Shown here: in pieces, positions 47,150 through 58,213 of the stretch
How the letters are laid out: each line of letters starts with the position of its first letter
How positions within the stretch are numbered: the first letter of the stretch is position 1
Source of the DNA: Liolophura sinensis
Taxonomy: Eukaryota; Mollusca; Polyplacophora; Chitonida; Chitonidae
NCBI RefSeq assembly: GCF_032854445.1
Contig: NC_088296.1
Coordinates: forward strand, 2,875,246 to 2,939,245
Direction of reading: 5' to 3'
Length of the DNA stretch: 64,000 nt
Translations under genes and position numbers: made by a program
The notes under the pieces: model-generated
The model's database searches: none
The model's input: only the letters and a program-made list of their open reading frames with translations
Told to the model about the DNA's origin: nothing

Positions 47150-47480
47150 AGGACAATTGGCCTTCCTCGAACGATAGACGAAACCCGGGATCAAACCTGG
47201 ATCATACCAAAGATTATAAAAAATGGTAATTCCTGCTGCCTCGTTTGGTGCTCAGCACTGAAGGGATGGAGAACGAAAGCAGGGCTGGTTGGCTCGGTGT
47301 CTGTATAATGTCACTGGATGGAGTGTTGTGTCTGGTGTAATGATATGATACTTGTGGCAGCAGCACTTTGGCGGCATGCACTCGCCTTGCCACAAGAAAA
47401 CACAATATATGTATGTACATACATTTCATGATTCCTCGTTGTCATACGACGGAAAAAATGTTACGTACAACATCTGGTAT
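47150..47480 (+). mobile_element. SINE-2-related subfamily copy
   Basis: CATACCAAAGATTATAAAAA, CTGCTGCCTCGTTTGGTGCT, GGGCTGGTTGGCTCGGTGTC, then GATTCCTCGTTGTCATACGA. Same architecture as SINE-2 with a different middle. Confidence 0.7.
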
Positions 47481-49439
47481 GGCATGTATGCCAGCTTGTT
47501 GGATTAGGCCTAGCTTGCCATTTGAAAGTTTGGTTTTTGCACAGCATCTGATAAGCCTTTCTGAAATACACGCGTACAAGGGAAGGTACATTTGCATATG
47601 GTCAAAACCATCGTTGATGCATTTACTACGAATGTACATGGGAAAGAGAATATTTAATTCAAGTCATTTAATACCAGATGAATTTGGCAAAAAAAATGAT
47701 AACGTTTTAGACTATATGAATCTGAGAGGACGTTCTCCTCCAAAACTTTGATAATTTTGTTGGCGGCAAAGTGTCAAGTGTCCACGCGTGTCTCATGCGA
47801 TGCCCTATGTGGGAAGCACGACTTTGATTTTAAGTCGTTTGACAGCGTCTCTGGAGATGGTATAATTAAGTTACATAAAAAGCTTTCATGGTTCTAACAT
47901 TTTCCATCATCACACAGCTTAAAATGTTGTCAATGTTGCATTATATCCTATTATAAGAGCTTTAATGTCTTACTTCGAACAATTTCTCAGTCATAGGACG
48001 ACGAGGAGTCATTAAGTGTTGCCCTCAGTTAGATACCATGCCCAAGACAACAGACATGACACTTCACCCTGTCACATTACACTGACACCGAGCCAGCAAG
48101 TCCCGTTTTAACTTGTCAGTGCTGAGCGCAAAGCGTTACACCGTGTAATTATTCATTTTTATTAGCTATAGCGCTATTGAGGATTAGGTAGGGACGTCTG
48201 ATTAAACATCTCATGAACCATTCGCAGCTATAATAATATACACCTCTTAGCTCTTATCCCGGGGGCCATGATCCCCTCCCCATATATTAGGTTTAATGAG
48301 CCCACTGAGGGCATTTGGTTACATATCTGGTTGGTGATTTACGCCCTACTCAGGAATATTTCGATAACAGTGATGCGGTCATCATTACAGTGGGTGGCTG
48401 AGGACATTTATAGAGGCGCAGTATTGCAATAATGATAGCATTGAACCTTATCTTGTGCCACATTCAAACAACCTCTCCTAACTCTGCGATCAAGATCAAT
48501 AAAATGATCAATGCAAAAAGATCAGTCAATCTTTCTGCCAACCATTTCCCAGATGGAAGACGTGTATTGTCATTGTTTTCCCCCTTGCATGCGTTGATCG
48601 CTAACCCTAACTATCAATGTGCTGGCCGAACCCTTGAACTTTTTAAGGCCGCGAAGTTTGAGAAATCGTAACTGTAAATGAATGTTTTGCTTAACGACAA
48701 AGAAAATACGAAAATGAAGTTTATTCGATGTGAAAAGCCATGAATTACCCTCCAGAAAAGTAGATCTATTTGTAGATTTTTATATAAAGATTTTGCCATC
48801 TGTGTAAAATGCCTTTAAAACATAGTATCCTATCAGTCCATATGTTTTTGTGAATAATAATTTGTTCCAATGTTCCATACATGGCATTTTTGGCATTTTT
48901 AATGCGAAGTGGCAAATACATGCAAAAAAAGTGGCGCTGGTCACAGTACGATCAGACAAGGCCAGTGTTGTAAATGCATTTTATCGATATGAAAAAAATC
49001 TGCAAAAAATAATAATAAATCTGGACCTAATTTCCTACACAGTGTTTAAAAGTCATTCATCCAGCATTTATAGTGCTTTTCTTTATTATTGGGGGAAGCT
49101 GGGACTCTGCTTTTGCCCCAGGGTAGATTTCATTACCAAATATTTGTCTAGAGTGGAGGACTGACAAGTAGTTACCCGACCCCTCGAGCCCACCCTCCCC
49201 CTCCACCACACACACCATCACCGTGGGCCAAGAGGTTAAAATGTGCGCCTCTGGCCGATTTATAACTGCCAAATAACTTGACATTTCCTCCCGGTTTTCA
49301 GTCACCTTTACCTAAGCCTCACAAAGTACACAGCAGAGACGAGTTAATGCCCCTCAGGAAAAGCAGAGTTTTTAAGCCTTTTATCAGTTTTTGGACAACC
49401 ATCTGTCGTTCAGCTCGAATATTTGTGCATCCAAAGTAT
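47481..49439. other. Intergenic, no gene recognised
   Basis: AT-rich, with one SINE-1 scrap at 48.33 kb. Short frames lack splice or family support. Confidence 0.6.
48325..48403 (-). mobile_element. SINE-1 3' fragment
   Basis: GGTGATTTACGCCCTACTCA and GAATATTTCGATAACAG, then TCATTACAGTGGGTGG. Confidence 0.55.
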
Positions 49440-49705
49440 ATTTTGTACCAAACAATAAAATGTAATAAAAGACTTACAACTTGGAGAGTAAAACCAGAGC
49501 GAAGACAAGAGTGTGATAGCCGGCAAATGATCACACTTCACTGATGAAATGCAGCCTCTAGTCAGTTTACCTCAGTCACGGTTTTATTCTAATTGTTCAT
49601 GTATGTGCTTGAAAAGTAGCAAATTATAAACCCCCTGGCACTATGGCTTAAGTAGAATTTTAAAAAACATAAAGGGATGTTACTGAAATTTATTAGACGT
49701 CACAG
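49440..49705. repeat. Dispersed repeat family R48, copy 2
   Basis: AATAAAAGACTTACAACTTG, GAGAGTAAAACCAGAGC, then the common tail (TTTACCTCAGTCACGG; TATTAGACGTCACAGG). One internal unit. Confidence 0.7.
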
Positions 49706-50082
49706 GTTTACTCGTAATGCTGTGTTGTTAATACAGGTAACATACAGTAATATTAAAACAAAGCAAAGGGACCACACATACGACCAGGTACTTTCTTAGG
49801 ACAACCCTTAAGCGTAGTCATCATTTAAACATTATTCAGCTCAGATCTCGACATCGTCTCTAATTATATCAGGTCTTTTCTCAAGTTAATTCGTAACGGA
49901 TGCCTCTGAGGAACGTCGTGCCGTAAAGGCAGACACTTTACCAACACCAAACATGTTATCTGGCGTACATCTTTTATATGTTTGTGGCTGAACCAGTTTT
50001 AAATTTTGTAATTTATCTGTTTGGTTCTATTGTTGGTTGACGCAATGCTTAAGACCGTCACGCTGACATGACCTTTGTCAGT

Positions 50083-50321
50083 TACCACGTGTGACGTACA
50101 GATATGCATGCTGCATTGCGGGAGATAAACTACCACGTGTGACGTACAGACATGCGCGCTGCACTGGGGGAGGCATGTTACCACATGTGACGTACAGATA
50201 TGCACGCTGCACTCGGGGAGGCAAGTTACTACGTGTGACGTACAGATATGCACGCTGAACGGGGGGAGGCAATTTACCATTTGTGAGGTACAGATATGCA
50301 CGCTGCACGGGGGAGGCACGT
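50083..50321. repeat. 48-bp minisatellite (five units) with E-box and CRE-like motifs
   Basis: Five units of about 48 bp starting TACCACGTGTGACGTACAGA. Two units keep a CACGTG palindrome and four keep TGACGTAC. On the minus strand it reads as a 16-residue Cys/His repeat, an artefact of the period. Confidence 0.9.
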
Positions 50322-50414
50322 GGTCTTCAAACGACGTTAGACAGTGCAAATTTCCAAGCGAGCGTTGTCGACGGCTTCTTGAGAGTAAGGCGAACAGTAA
50401 GAGCAGGGGAATCT

Positions 50415-50512
50415 ACAGATTCCTGGTCCGTAGACAGGTTTGAACTCATACACTCTTGTGTCCTGCCAGCTTAAAGGCAAGCACCTTAACCCCTCAGACG
50501 AGCACCGTACTC
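50415..50512 (-). other. tRNA-like sequence, probable SINE head
   Basis: The minus strand reads GTCTGAGGGGTTAAGGTGCT, then GAGTTCAAACC as a B-box-like motif about 50 nt later. No convincing acceptor stem. Confidence 0.35.
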
Positions 50513-50581
50513 GTGCGATTTAGTATTCTATTTTACTGGCTAGTCTATTTCTTACGATATGTGGATATCGACTAAAATCGC

Positions 50582-50747
50582 TTGCTTGCCCTCTGTAAGT
50601 TGTCTCACTGAAGAAGTACGAAAAAAAAGAGCAGTGGAAATCCGTCCTGCAACAAGGAGGCACATTATACGCATTCTAAGGATTCCTTCGCCATCATCTG
50701 ACAGAAAAATTCTCAAGTACGACGTAAAACCCTAAGCACTCATTTAT
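50582..50747 (+). mobile_element. SINE-2, 5'-truncated
   Basis: GTAAGTTGTCTCACTGAAGA, GAGCAGTGGAAATCCGTCCT, CTCAAGTACGACGTAAAACC. Confidence 0.85.
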
Positions 50748-50817
50748 TCACAACATGTAATCTCCGCTTTGCTAATACAGTAGCCTTTATTACGTGACCT
50801 TTGATGGGCAGGTCAAG

Positions 50818-51113
50818 GTCGCGTGGCTAAAGTGATTGTCAGTAGCTTGGACATATGACAGTTGTTTTAATCCCACCCTCGGGCAGGAATTTTGTGGGAT
50901 TTTGACTCCGTCACCGCTGTTATCGGCAGTACTAAGGGATCCACAGCGCCGACACCACTCTTATCGGCAATAATAAGGGATCTACATCGCCGACAGTGCC
51001 GTTCACGTGGTCTTGGATGAAGTTCACGTAATGATATGACGACCACTTTGTTGTTCTCACTGCGATGGAATTAGCGAAATAATCTTGATAACGCCAAATA
51101 AATAAATAAATCT
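50818..51113 (+). mobile_element. Possible third tRNA-derived SINE
   Basis: Head GTGGCTAAAGTGATTGTCAG with B-box-like GTTTTAATCCC, a repeated motif CTTATCGGCAATAATAAGGG, and a SINE-1-like end GCGAAATAATCTTGATAACG with (AAAT)n tail. Only one copy in the window. Confidence 0.45.
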
Positions 51114-51262
51114 ATGGCCTTTGGCCCACAACTTATTTACTTTTAGTTTGTATACATGTGCGTAAGAATACAATATCGTAAGGAGATTTGAATTCCTCAT
51201 ACAAGTACATGTATATGTTGAGGAAGACCTCGTTGATTATTCTTCTAACAGCTTATAGGGTA

Positions 51263-51430
51263 TTCAAACTCCACGTGTAAACAGTACGGCTTTTCAAACT
51301 CCACGTGTAAACAGTACGGCTTTTCAAACTCCACGTGTAAACAGTACGGCTTTTCAAACTACAGGTATAAACAGTACGGCTATTCAAACTACAGGTAAAC
51401 AGCGGCAGTGCGGGTATTCAAACTCCATGT
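51263..51430. repeat. 30-bp minisatellite, left part
   Basis: Units of CTCCACGTGTAAACAGTACG within a 30-bp period, three perfect then two or three diverged. The array resumes at 51796 after a SINE-2 insertion. Confidence 0.9.
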
Positions 51431-51795
51431 GACCGGCCCGGATAGCACAGTTGATGGAGCGTCCGCTTCGGGACCGGTAGATCCAGGGTCAATCCTTGAT
51501 CGAGTCACACCTAAGACTTTAAAAGAGAAGTTGAAACTTCCTCGCTTGGCGTTCAGCATGAAGGGGATAGTGCAACGACTGGTTGACCCGTATCAGTATA
51601 ATGGCTCGGGCGGGGCGGCTTACTTGCCTTCGGTAAGTCGTCTCAGTGAAGCAGCACTAAATAAAAGAGCGGTGGAAATCCGTCCTGCTACAAGGAGGCA
51701 CATTACACGTACATGCACCCTAATGATTCCTTCGTCGTCATATGACTGAAAAATTGTTGAGTACGACGTTAAACCCCAAGCACTCACTCACTCAC
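51431..51795 (+). mobile_element. SINE-2, full-length, inside the 30-bp minisatellite
   Basis: tRNA-derived head (A-box-like TAGCACAGTTGATGGAGC, B-box-like CAGGGTCAATCC), body CTCGCTTGGCGTTCAGCATG and GGAAATCCGTCCTGCTACAA, 3' end TTGTTGAGTACGACGTTAAA and (CACT)n tail. Flanked by TCAAACTCCATGT at 51418-51430 and 51796-51808. Confidence 0.92.
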
Positions 51796-51850
51796 TCAAA
51801 CTCCATGTACGTACAGTACGGGTATTCAAACTACAGGTATATACAGTACT
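51796..51850. repeat. 30-bp minisatellite, right part
   Basis: One or two diverged units of the array at 51263, separated from it by the SINE-2 copy. Confidence 0.8.
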
Positions 51851-51898
51851 AAATAAAAGAGCGGTGGAAATCCATCAAGCACTCACTTACTCACTCAT
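51851..51898 (+). mobile_element. SINE-2 scrap
   Basis: TAAATAAAAGAGCGGTGGAA then CAAGCACTCACTTACTCACT; the middle is deleted. Confidence 0.75.
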
Positions 51899-52163
51899 TC
51901 CAGTGGGACACTGCTATAAATATGGCGGCATTGTCAATGATCTTCTACAAAGAAAGATTCCTATGAAGTATGATTGAAATAACTTGCAAAACCGACTATA
52001 AATGTAAACGCCAAACAAACCATGGGTACTGTATATGACGGCGTTGTTTTTATGATTTATTAACATCGAGATGATCATATTTTACTTCCTCTTTATTTTA
52101 CTTTAGACATTTTTGCTTTTAGAAACATTTCTATCCATGATTAAGAAATGCATTGTTTCCCTT

Positions 52164-52326
52164 GTGACTCCGGCCGTAAGTGGAAAGGTCTTGCAGCAAC
52201 TTGCGGATGGTCGTGGGTTTCACCCGGGCGCTGGTCGATTTCCTCCTCTCATACTGGTCGCCGTCCTACAAGTGAAATATTCTTGAGTACGGCGTAAAAC
52301 ACCAATCAAATAAATAAATAAATATA
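52164..52326 (+). mobile_element. SINE-1, 5'-truncated, immediately upstream of the GPCR exon
   Basis: GGCCGTAAGTGGAAAGGTCT through TTGAGTACGGCGTAAAACAC and CAAATAAATAAATAAATA. Ends 19 bp before the GPCR ATG. Confidence 0.9.
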
Positions 52327-52345
52327 TTTGTGACCGCTCTCGCTG

Positions 52346-53401
52346 ATGATGGCTCTCTTTTTATTTGGTCTCCTTCCAGGATACCTTCCACTACCGGAAG
52401 TTCAGATGTGGGGATGGTGGATAAAACAGATCCTAACGCCAATCATTGCCGTGGTTGGAATTGTGGGTAATTCCATGTCTTTCATCGTTATGAAGTCCAA
52501 GGCTCTCCGCAACAAGTCTTACAGCCATTATCTGTGCTCCCTAGCCGTGTTTGACAGCCTGACGCTGATTGGACGTGAGATCCTCATGGCGGACGAGCTC
52601 AGGCAGCACATGGGGATGCCTAGTCTGTTCCATGGATTCCCGGACAACGCGTGCAAAGCGTACAAGTTCTGTGAGCACCTGTGTTACCTCATGTCCTCGT
52701 GGTTGATCGTTGCCATGGCATTCGAACGAATTGTCGCCGTCTTTTTTCCGTTCAAGAAAACTTCGTTCTGTAACCAGAAAGTGGGCGTGACGCTGATCGT
52801 CTCCATGGTGATCGTGTTGTCCTGCACGCAGCTGTTCAGGCCGATGATGGTGGTGAACAGCGATGGTTTGTGTCGAGCCAGAGACGACTTCAATCTGATT
52901 TACATCCAGCTGCATACGTTCTTATATCAGATCACTTTAATTTTCACGTTGCCCACTTTACTTGTGCTCCTCTGCAATGGACTGATTCTCTACAAAATTC
53001 ACGAGATTCGCAAAGCCACGCGAGACTACAGCGCCACGGCAACAACAACAACAACCACGTCGACGCGCCTGACCCACGGCTCAGGACCGCAGCACAAGAC
53101 AACGTTCATGCTGCTGGTGATTTCCTTCACGCACGTGGTCTTGATTCTCCCGCTGATCGCTCTCACACTCACTATTCTTGTGGTCACGAAGAGAGGCGGG
53201 ATGGACGGAGCGAGATTCCTGTACGCCATGAAACCTTACGGTGACGTCCTCGAGGTCATATCGGAACTCAACTACGGTGTGAACTTCTTCATTTACGTCA
53301 TATCCGGGAAATCCTTTCGCCGGGAACTGCGGAAGCTCTTTGCCAGTGAACGACGTCACGTATTCAGCAGTATCCGAACCAGAGACACAAACAGTCGCTA
53401 G
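52346..53401 (+). CDS. Rhodopsin-class (class A) G-protein-coupled receptor, peptide-receptor type
   Basis: 351 codons in one open exon. Seven hydrophobic segments: TM1 about 27-51 with the G41-N42 signature, TM2 60-84 with LAVFD (D70), TM3 104-130 after C103 and ending E127-R128-I129 in place of DRY, TM4 146-165, TM5 187-216, TM6 252-280 with P269 but no CWxP, and TM7 300-320 with NYGVNFFIYVIS, where N-F-x-I-Y replaces NPxxY. C103 and C176 can form the usual TM3-loop 2 disulphide. Loop 3 has a run of threonines. The C-tail is short and basic. The overall pattern resembles invertebrate neuropeptide (FMRFamide-type) receptors; the ligand is unknown. The first about 11 residues overlap a good splice acceptor, so the true N-terminus may come from an upstream exon. 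Confidence 0.85.
   Translation: MMALFLFGLLPGYLPLPEVQMWGWWIKQILTPIIAVVGIVGNSMSFIVMKSKALRNKSYSHYLCSLAVFDSLTLIGREILMADELRQHMGMPSLFHGFPDNACKAYKFCEHLCYLMSSWLIVAMAFERIVAVFFPFKKTSFCNQKVGVTLIVSMVIVLSCTQLFRPMMVVNSDGLCRARDDFNLIYIQLHTFLYQITLIFTLPTLLVLLCNGLILYKIHEIRKATRDYSATATTTTTTSTRLTHGSGPQHKTTFMLLVISFTHVVLILPLIALTLTILVVTKRGGMDGARFLYAMKPYGDVLEVISELNYGVNFFIYVISGKSFRRELRKLFASERRHVFSSIRTRDTNSR
52350..52378 (+). other. Possible 3' splice site inside the apparent GPCR start
   Basis: A pyrimidine-rich run ending TGGTCTCCTTCCAG, followed by GATACC, looks like a strong acceptor only 33 nt after the first ATG. If used, codons 1-11 are intronic and the mature exon starts in phase 1 at 52379. This would explain the poor N-terminus, which has no N-glycosylation sequon. 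Confidence 0.4.
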
Positions 53402-53905
53402 TGAAATGGTTGTAAGTCGATCGCCATGAAGCATCGTCAAAAAAAAAATACAATCGACCAGAAAACATGCCTTCCCCTGTGATTTTATTGGGTAAGGCGC
53501 TGTAAATTATTCAGTAGTACCTGGGAGTGTTTATAAGTTACACGGATGCGAGGGTTACACGGAACGTTCTTTAAAGGAATGACCGGTTACTTGGGGCTAT
53601 TTCATTTTGCAACGAGTGTACAATTTGAAGCAACCATCTGAAAGCAGCTGAGTTTTTTCCTTAGGCTGTGTCCCTTTTTCTGAGTTCAAAGCACTCGAGA
53701 TTTTTGGCCATTATTCTAAACCATAGACTGTAGGGCAACTAAGAAATGGGGTATTAGGAATTGCGAACACCACAGCAGACTGTGTCGAATGCCTGGATAG
53801 ATTTACTAGATGGAGAGATAGGGCTGACGCTTACGGCTTCATCCCATGCTCATATTAATCAAAGTTTTCTGAAGTGATCTGACACATGATGAAAAGCAAG
53901 GGGAT

Positions 53906-53970
53906 TTATTTATTTATTGGACTGGCTTTTTTACGCTAAATGTATATCACAGCATTTTGATGGCGCTCTC
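53906..53970 (-). mobile_element. Possible SINE-1 3' scrap
   Basis: TTTATTTATTTATTGGACTG, then TTTTTTACGC and CAGCATTTTGATGGCG; weak. Confidence 0.4.
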
Positions 53971-54084
53971 GCTGTTTGTGTGGTGGGGGTGACGGGTAGT
54001 TGATGGGGTTTGGTGACAATAAAAGTTGCACGACGTTCTTGCGGTCGTTTGCACAGCCTCATTTTTGCTGAAGACCTCAACCAA

Positions 54085-54225
54085 TCTGACGTGCAAGTCC
54101 GTAAGTCACACGTGGAAAAGTTCGCCAGAAACGTGACGGAGTTTGGTGGTTTATCCCGGCATTCCGGTTTCTTCCATCCATAAAACTAACTGTCATCTCA
54201 TTAGTGAGAAATTCCTGGGCATAGC
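54085..54225 (+). mobile_element. SINE-like fragment of a related family
   Basis: GTAAGTCACACGTGGAAAAG, GGCATTCCGGTTTCTTCC, CCATAAAACTAACTGTC. Similar in layout to SINE-1, but with the CACTCCGGTTT-type body also seen at 45.5 and 57.6 kb. Confidence 0.4.
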
Positions 54226-55384
54226 AAATGCAACAATCAGTCAGTTTTAGGGCCGTTGTCAAGTTGATGTGTTGATAACACGACTCGGTGTAAACCACCG
54301 CCCTTCAACACGTACCTGACAAACTTGCTGACGTCAGGCAACAGCGGAACATTGGAATGCTGGATTCGAACAGTCGACCGAGATGTGAGCACTTGTTACA
54401 TTCACCTATTATCTATGACAATGTACGAAACTTTCATCAATGTACCAGATAAGCGTTAGCACGGACATACCTCACTGACATGTCGATGCAAAATGATGTC
54501 GATTTTGGAGTAACTTATTCTTTCTGTCAGTGGTCATTTAATACTTGTCTCGGAAAAATCATTTAATTGGAGTGGGGTTTACAACTGATTGACGTTTGGT
54601 GATTACTTAGACTTACAAGTGCTTGTCACGTATTAAAAAAAAAAATTGCATGATTTTTGTATATGTATATATGGAGAAATGCTGACGGCACGGATATATC
54701 ATGGATGACGAAAAGTAATCGTTTTCAAAGATGAAAATATATTGACGTTGTTTTGCTAAATTTGGAAAGAGTAGCGTGTTTTGATTTTTCAACAAATATG
54801 CTTTGGCTGTTATCCCGAATGGCGCTTAGTAATGTATCAGGAATGCTATCACAGATGTGATGCCCGTTTACACAGTTTCTGATATAATATACACAGTTAT
54901 CAGAGTAGACGAAGCGCCATCAACGGCACCATAAATTGCAACACAATATCCAGTGATATCTGGGAATCAGAACAAAGTCCTTGAGCAGATGACAACTCCG
55001 GATTATTTCATGACAAATGTAGGCACCAGATTTAAGTGATATTTGTGATTGCGATAGCTCACCGTGGGTATTACGCACCAGACCCGTGGGGCTTTGTGAA
55101 TACGCCTTAAAGTTTTCGTTCCCAAGCGGTGCTAACAAGATTTTGCGGATCCTCAGCCTCAGGTGACCGAGATGTCTTTTTACGGAATCGTAGACCAAGG
55201 TTCGTCAATTCTTTTTTTTTGTATTCTGAGACCCATGGTTAAATTTGAAATCAAGAAACGCCGCTTATGTAGATTACGGAGATTTACTACGTTCAACGCA
55301 GCAACGGATACACCTGATTTCTATACTATCGTTCTCTCGCCTTCTTTAGAGCGTCAAATGTCATGTAACTCTTGTGGAGCTGTT

Positions 55385-55475
55385 TATTAATTTATCTGAT
55401 TGGTGTTTGGCACCATGGTCAAAAAGTATCACTTTTTATGACGGCTGTCAGGGTGGAGGGTGGAGGAAATCGGAG
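55385..55475 (-). mobile_element. SINE-1 3' fragment, diverged
   Basis: AATTTATCTGATTGGTGTTT, then GACGGCTGTCAGGGTGGAGG. Confidence 0.55.
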
Positions 55476-55735
55476 TTTACCACCGACTTTTTCAGATATC
55501 GAACTATTCTTCATGACATTATGCCACTGTTAATTTCCCATAAACGATGTTACCGTTTATAGGTGTAAGTTAGTCTCAGCCATCTAATAGCCACTGAGCA
55601 GCCATGGTCTCAGCCTTGGTCTCAGCCTTGTCCAAACCGTGACAAAGCTACCATAATTTGTTTTGGAAAATGTGGACCTTCCTATGCCATCTGCTGGGAT
55701 GAGTACCTCACAACTCCAAGGAGAAGACATACACC

Positions 55736-56092
55736 TGGAGTGAGTGAGTGCTTGGGGTTTAACATCGTACTTAACAATTTTTCAGTCATATGGCAACGAA
55801 TTAATCCTTAGAGTGCATGCAATGTGCTTCCTTATTTGCAGGACGGACTTCCACCGCTCTCTTATCTAGTGCTGCAGTCGCTTAGACGTCTTACCGAAGG
55901 CAAGTAAGGCGCCTCGATCCAGCCATTATACTGATATGGGTCAACCAGTCGTTGTACGGTCCCCTTCACTCTGAACGCCAAGCGAGGAAGTTACAACTTC
56001 CTCTTTTAAGGTCTTAGGTGTGACTCGACCCAGGATTGACCCTGGATCTACCGCTCCCGAGGCTCTACCAACTGTGATATTGGGGACGGTGG
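55736..56092 (-). mobile_element. SINE-2, near full-length
   Basis: GAGTGCTTGGGGTTTAACAT (3' tail complement) through GACGGACTTCCACCGCTCTC to the B-box complement GGATTGACCCTGGATCTACC and CCAACTGTGATATTGGGG. Confidence 0.92.
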
Positions 56093-56479
56093 AGCCTCGT
56101 GACTATCTGACACATTGCACCCTCTTAACAAAGACTGGAAACTCTCATCGATAAAACTGTCACCTACCCAAAGTTTAAACAATTTTCATTATTTTCATAC
56201 CAAGGATTCCCTCTAAAACTCTAAAAATTCTTTATACCCTAAAATACACACAATTACATTGTGAACCGCTGTGTGTTTTTGGCACGTCACAACAATTTCT
56301 GTAAAACATATTCGGGGCCCGTTTCACAAAGCGCATTTAGCGCTAAGTTCACATAACCACCATATCAACATTACTGGCACTTGGTAGCTATGAAAGATAT
56401 ATGCTCGCAACGTTGAGAACACTTTGTCAAAGGGCACCCATATTCACAAAGTGTAAAGGCTACGCTTACAGTATTTTTT

Positions 56480-56642
56480 AAATTATTTATTTGATTGGTG
56501 TTTTACGCGGTACTCAAGAATATTTCACTTATAGAGGAAGCGAACATGAGCTGGATTTGAACTCACAGCGACCACACTGGTGAGAGGCTTCTGGATCAAT
56601 ACGCTGCACTATCGCCCTAAACAACTGAGCCACGGAGGCCCC
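56480..56642 (-). mobile_element. SINE-1 with internal deletion
   Basis: Complement of the tail (TTATTTGATTGGTGTTTTAC) joins directly to GAAGCGAACATGAGCTGG, the B-box complement (GGATTTGAACTC) and CAACTGAGCCACGGAGGCCC. The central body is missing. Confidence 0.88.
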
Positions 56643-56904
56643 TATATCATTTAGTGTTTAACATGATTACGCCCCTATACACTGAACATTTTTAAGCAAA
56701 GCTGTCAGTTTACGATGTCTTGTAGAAGCTGACTGTAGACCAATGGTTAAGGTAAACTACCTTCCAAGCTCTGATTCAAATCGTTCCTTGGTCATAGAAT
56801 TGGTCATGTGGGACCAATCGCCCCTTGGTCATGTGGATTCGTCCCGGCAGCAATGGAAGCAGAGGTTCTTGAAAATTTCCCGTCTGATAAAGGGATTCAC
56901 CTAT

Positions 56905-57118
56905 TTTTTGTATTTATTGATTCATGTATGTGCCTGATGTTTTACGCTGGAGAGAATATTTCAATAGTACGAAAGCAGATGGTGGGATGAAACCAGGCAG
57001 AGCCAGAGACCGAAGAGAAAACAAGCATCAGCTGGACTTGAACCCACAGCAGCCGCATCGGTAACAGGCTCTGGAGTCATTGTTCCGGGCTGGCACGCTA
57101 ACTATTAGGCCATGGATC
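56905..57118 (-). mobile_element. SINE-1 copy, diverged
   Basis: TGTTTTACGCTGGAGAGAAT, GATGGTGGGATGAAACCAGG, B-box complement GGACTTGAACCC, head complement GGCACGCTAAC. Confidence 0.78.
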
Positions 57119-57188
57119 ATCACGGAGTGACATCAGTGTGACAGTTTCCGCGTGATAGTTTCGGAGAGTTCACAGATCTATTTATGAC

Positions 57189-57391
57189 AGCTAAACGTGA
57201 ACGGCTGTGATAAGGTCTGAACCCCACAGCTTAACATGACTGGTCGTCGCAGAGTTTGTATGTGACAGCTTAACGTGACTGGTCGTGATAAGTTCTATAT
57301 GTGACATCTAAACGTGACCGCTTGTGACAAAGTCTGTACCTCACAGCTTAACATGACCGGTCGTGGCAGAGTTTGTATGTGACAGCTTAAC
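57189..57391. repeat. 39-bp minisatellite (five units)
   Basis: Five diverged units, each starting AGCTTAACRTGACYGGTCGT, period 39 bp. Confidence 0.85.
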
Positions 57392-57467
57392 AACATTATA
57401 AAGTCCTAAATAACTCTTAACATGGCGTGTACATTTGTTACCGTTAGATAGCACTTATGTATCAATG

Positions 57468-57660
57468 GACCCGTCGCTGGCTCAGTCAGCCAATGTGTCA
57501 CTCTCGGTGCAGTCGATATTTGCCTCACCAACGACGATGCGGGGTCGAATCCAACACTCGGTAATTTGGTTTCGGATATATGTCAGGAGACAGTTATCTG
57601 CCGAAAGGCGTTGGTTTTCCAAAGGCACTCCGGTTTGCTCCACTTAAACTGCTGCTCACA
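57468..57660 (+). mobile_element. Possible tRNA-derived SINE fragment
   Basis: A-box-like CTGGCTCAGTCAGCC, B-box-like GGGTCGAATCC, then GGCACTCCGGTTTGCTCC. Open frames here are attributed to this element. Confidence 0.4.
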
Positions 57661-58213
57661 GAGTTTTTGTTCAATCCCAGTCCAAGACATCTGAACATGC
57701 CTGTCTATGCAACCAGCCCTAGCGCTATACTGTTTACTCTACGATGTAAAAGGAGGCCAAAATGGATTATTCTTTTTTTCATATTTACTCTATTCTCCGC
57801 ATCCATGTCACTCATCTATTTTGTTTCCCTTTTACTGTGTTGCTTGTACGTTTAATTTTCTCTTGTATTATGAGCACACACCTTAAGCAAACTTTTCGTC
57901 AACTCTCCTTTCTCACAGCTCCTGGCGTTGTCATGGCATCGATTCATAACACTGTCAACTTATTCATTGTAAGAACTTACTAAACCATAAGGAATTTAAT
58001 CCAATGCACATGCGTGCTGTGCCGCCAGAAACTCTAGCTCCTCAACACGTACACAGGTTTTGCATGTGGAAACCTTAATAGCACGCACCAATATGAATCA
58101 CAACCGACCCATGGTGCATTGTCTACTATTTATGCCGTACTGAACGCATGCGCTTACGTTTTACGCACTATAAGATGGGCTTGGTTAAACTGTATAGCAT
58201 GGTCAGTTTATTT

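Larger units (their letters stand above)
53402..55735. other. Downstream of the GPCR, no further gene recognised
   Basis: An AATAAA at about 54019 (GACAATAAAAGTTG) is a possible distant poly-A signal for the GPCR. Otherwise only SINE scraps. Confidence 0.5.

Noticed and set aside
49999-50349. 116-codon Cys/His repeat frame that looks zinc-finger-like
   Set aside because: The 48-bp array explains it; cysteine spacing does not match any zinc-finger pattern.
52541-53440. Minus-strand frames of 67-124 codons opposite the GPCR
   Set aside because: Antisense shadows of a GC-richer real coding exon.
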